A stretch of DNA of 64,000 nt from Ailanthus altissimus (taxonomy: Eukaryota > Streptophyta > Magnoliopsida > Sapindales > Simaroubaceae), in contig OX327700.1 of assembly GCA_946807835.1 (NCBI GenBank), positions 28,742,001-28,806,000 of the forward strand. The letters are read 5' to 3'. A program made the position numbers and the translations under genes. Each line of letters opens with the position of its first letter. The stretch's first letter is position 1. Below, in pieces: positions 62,800 through 64,000 of the stretch. The notes under the pieces are model-generated. The model searched no databases and was not told the DNA's origin. It saw only the letters and a program-made list of their open reading frames with translations.

Positions 62800-63576
62800 A
62801 CTTGTAACATTTTCCCTGAGTATGGCCCCACTGATGACAATAAGTACACTCGGGGCGACTTTTTCCACGGTCACCTTACTCCCCCTTTAAAGAAGTCTGT
62901 GACTGGGATGCTAAGGCTAAGGAATTTGAATTAGTTATGGAGGGTCCGGGAACATGATCTGGAGCAAAAACACGAAGCAGTCAAGCGAAGACATCATCCA
63001 TAGAGGGAACAACAGCACTAGCAAGAATCTAATCATGGACTAAGTAGAGCTCAGGGCTAATGAATGCTAGGGTCGGAACCATAAAAAATTTGTCCCTCTG
63101 AGTAAGATCTACACAACAGTCTTGCCACATGGCATCAGTGAATTGAATTCAATTTTGAGTAAGGCCATCCGTCCAAGAAATTCTGACATCTCCATACTCT
63201 GTTGTTTCAAATTGACAAAACCCGAGACTACAGAGTACAGTCTTTGAATATCATTAGTATATAATAACTTAGCCTAATTCCAAATATCAAAACATGTTCG
63301 GTAGGCCTTATAAATGAGATACAATTGAGGATCGATGGTTTTTCATAATTGATTACATAATAAGGCATCAATCTTTTTCCACTCAGTTGTATCTTTATCT
63401 TTTAAATCTATAATCCTGGTAGTTAAATGGTCCTCTAAACCATGTCCCATACACCATAATTCAATAGACACAGCCTAAGAGGTATAATTACTACTCCTGA
63501 CCAATTTTTCAGCAAAAATAACCGAGAACGAACTGAAGGAAAAGATAACACCTGTTTTTGAGCTCTCAGTAGTCAT
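62800..63576 (-). pseudogene. Copia gag, broken
   Basis: It starts MTTESSKTGVIFSFSSFSVI at 63576. Later blocks (ALLCNQL, LYLIYKAYRTCFDIWN) are copia gag, and a CCHC zinc knuckle CTYCHQWGHTQGKC lies at about 62812-62855. At least three stops interrupt it. Confidence 0.85.
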
Positions 63577-64000
63577 AGTTGCTCACAAATCGGAGAGACA
63601 GAGAAATGAGAAAACAACGGACAAAGAGGAGTAGTTTTCCAATGACACTAGCAGTTTTCCGGCGATGGTAAGTGACACAATGGGTGGTTTTAAGGTCGCC
63701 GACGTCATCTGAAGGGATTGGTGCCAGCGGTGGGGACTCACGCGCACTGGAGACGGAGATCATAAAACTTGGAGCCAAGGAAAGAAGCGCACGTGGGGGC
63801 ATGTGCAGAAGCCGATGACAGTGGGGCCACCGCAGAAATGATCGCTGGTGTTGTTTAAAGACAGAGATGCCGGAGGTGAGAATCCACACGCACCTAAAAA
63901 AAAAGTCAGAGTTTCGGTGGGTGGCGTGTGGAGCACGTGTGGTGGGGTTTTAACATCTGTCTTCTTGGATTTTTGCGGTGAATTACTGGTGATCTCAAAA
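63577..64000 (-). other. Copia leader upstream of gag
   Basis: Minus-strand leader between the 5' LTR (outside the window) and gag. An open frame at 63566-63889 overlaps the gag start in another frame and shows no domain. Confidence 0.5.

Larger units (their letters stand above)
57723..64000 (-). mobile_element. Ty1/copia retrotransposon inserted upstream of the remaining NAA25 exons (5' end outside window)
   Basis: Read on the minus strand, gag begins at ATG 63576 and is followed by a zinc knuckle, integrase, RT and RNase H. A polypurine tract (GAGGGGAAA, 59450-59458) then leads into a short 3' LTR starting TGTTGAAATG at 59449 and ending near 57723 (TTTTACA). That LTR is only about 170 bp once the nested solo LTR is removed. 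The 5' LTR and primer site lie beyond 64000. Stops break most domains. Confidence 0.87.

Noticed and set aside
63566..63889. 107-codon minus-strand frame at the right edge
   Set aside because: Lies in the copia leader and overlaps the gag start in another frame; no domain.
1..64000. CRISPR array, bacterial operon or integrated virus
   Set aside because: Introns, plant gene families and plant LTR elements dominate. No regular short repeat/spacer array and no bacterial-style gene cluster is seen.

Overview
The window is AT-rich nuclear DNA of a flowering plant, most likely a eudicot. Its genes carry short GT-AG introns, it contains a canonical MIR390 hairpin, and it encodes plant-specific families (a CHX antiporter and a multicopper laccase). 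Most of the remainder is decayed Ty1/copia, Gypsy/Tat-like, TRIM, LINE and SINE sequence. I cannot name the species.

Layout. 1-7710: an old copia element on the minus strand with a paired LTR, a primer-binding site and broken gag-pol. 7711-12420: a decayed plus-strand LINE (endonuclease, reverse transcriptase, C-terminal RNase H) whose central RT is replaced by a piece of LTR element carrying a gag-like peptide. 14949-16230: a copia 5' LTR, primer-binding site and gag fragment. 17241-17490: the MIR390 promoter and foldback. 18492-19470: a tandem duplication and a GC-rich island. 21180-23880: an LTR pair with no polymerase. 24670-34640: a copia element that has received a TRIM and two solo LTRs, each solo LTR with an identifiable 5-bp target-site duplication, plus a 190-bp tandem duplication. 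35096-35871: a second, older TRIM.

The genic core is 37692-46196. A three-exon CHX-type cation/H+ antiporter (845 aa) and a four-exon zinc-finger HIT protein matching SWR1-complex subunit SWC6/SEF (169 aa) lie on the plus strand. A six-exon laccase (576 aa) lies on the minus strand, convergent with SWC6. All three reconstruct with intact reading frames. They do not form a pathway: the first concerns ion homeostasis, the second H2A.Z deposition, the third phenolic oxidation in the cell wall.

From 49713 to 57481 on the minus strand lies a multi-exon copy of NAA25, the NatB auxiliary subunit. Its splice sites are still recognisable, but I count seven in-frame stops and two frameshifts, so it is a non-processed pseudogene. 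Its 5' exons are cut off by a copia element (57723 to beyond 64000) whose short 3' LTR was itself hit by a 1.55-kb Tat-like solo LTR flanked by ATATA.

I found no CRISPR array, rRNA, or convincing intact tRNA, and no clearly new system. The most interesting signals are the datable nested insertions, the decayed NAA25 copy, three stem-loop units inside the TRIM, and recurrent GC-rich palindromic units in otherwise AT-rich LTR elements.
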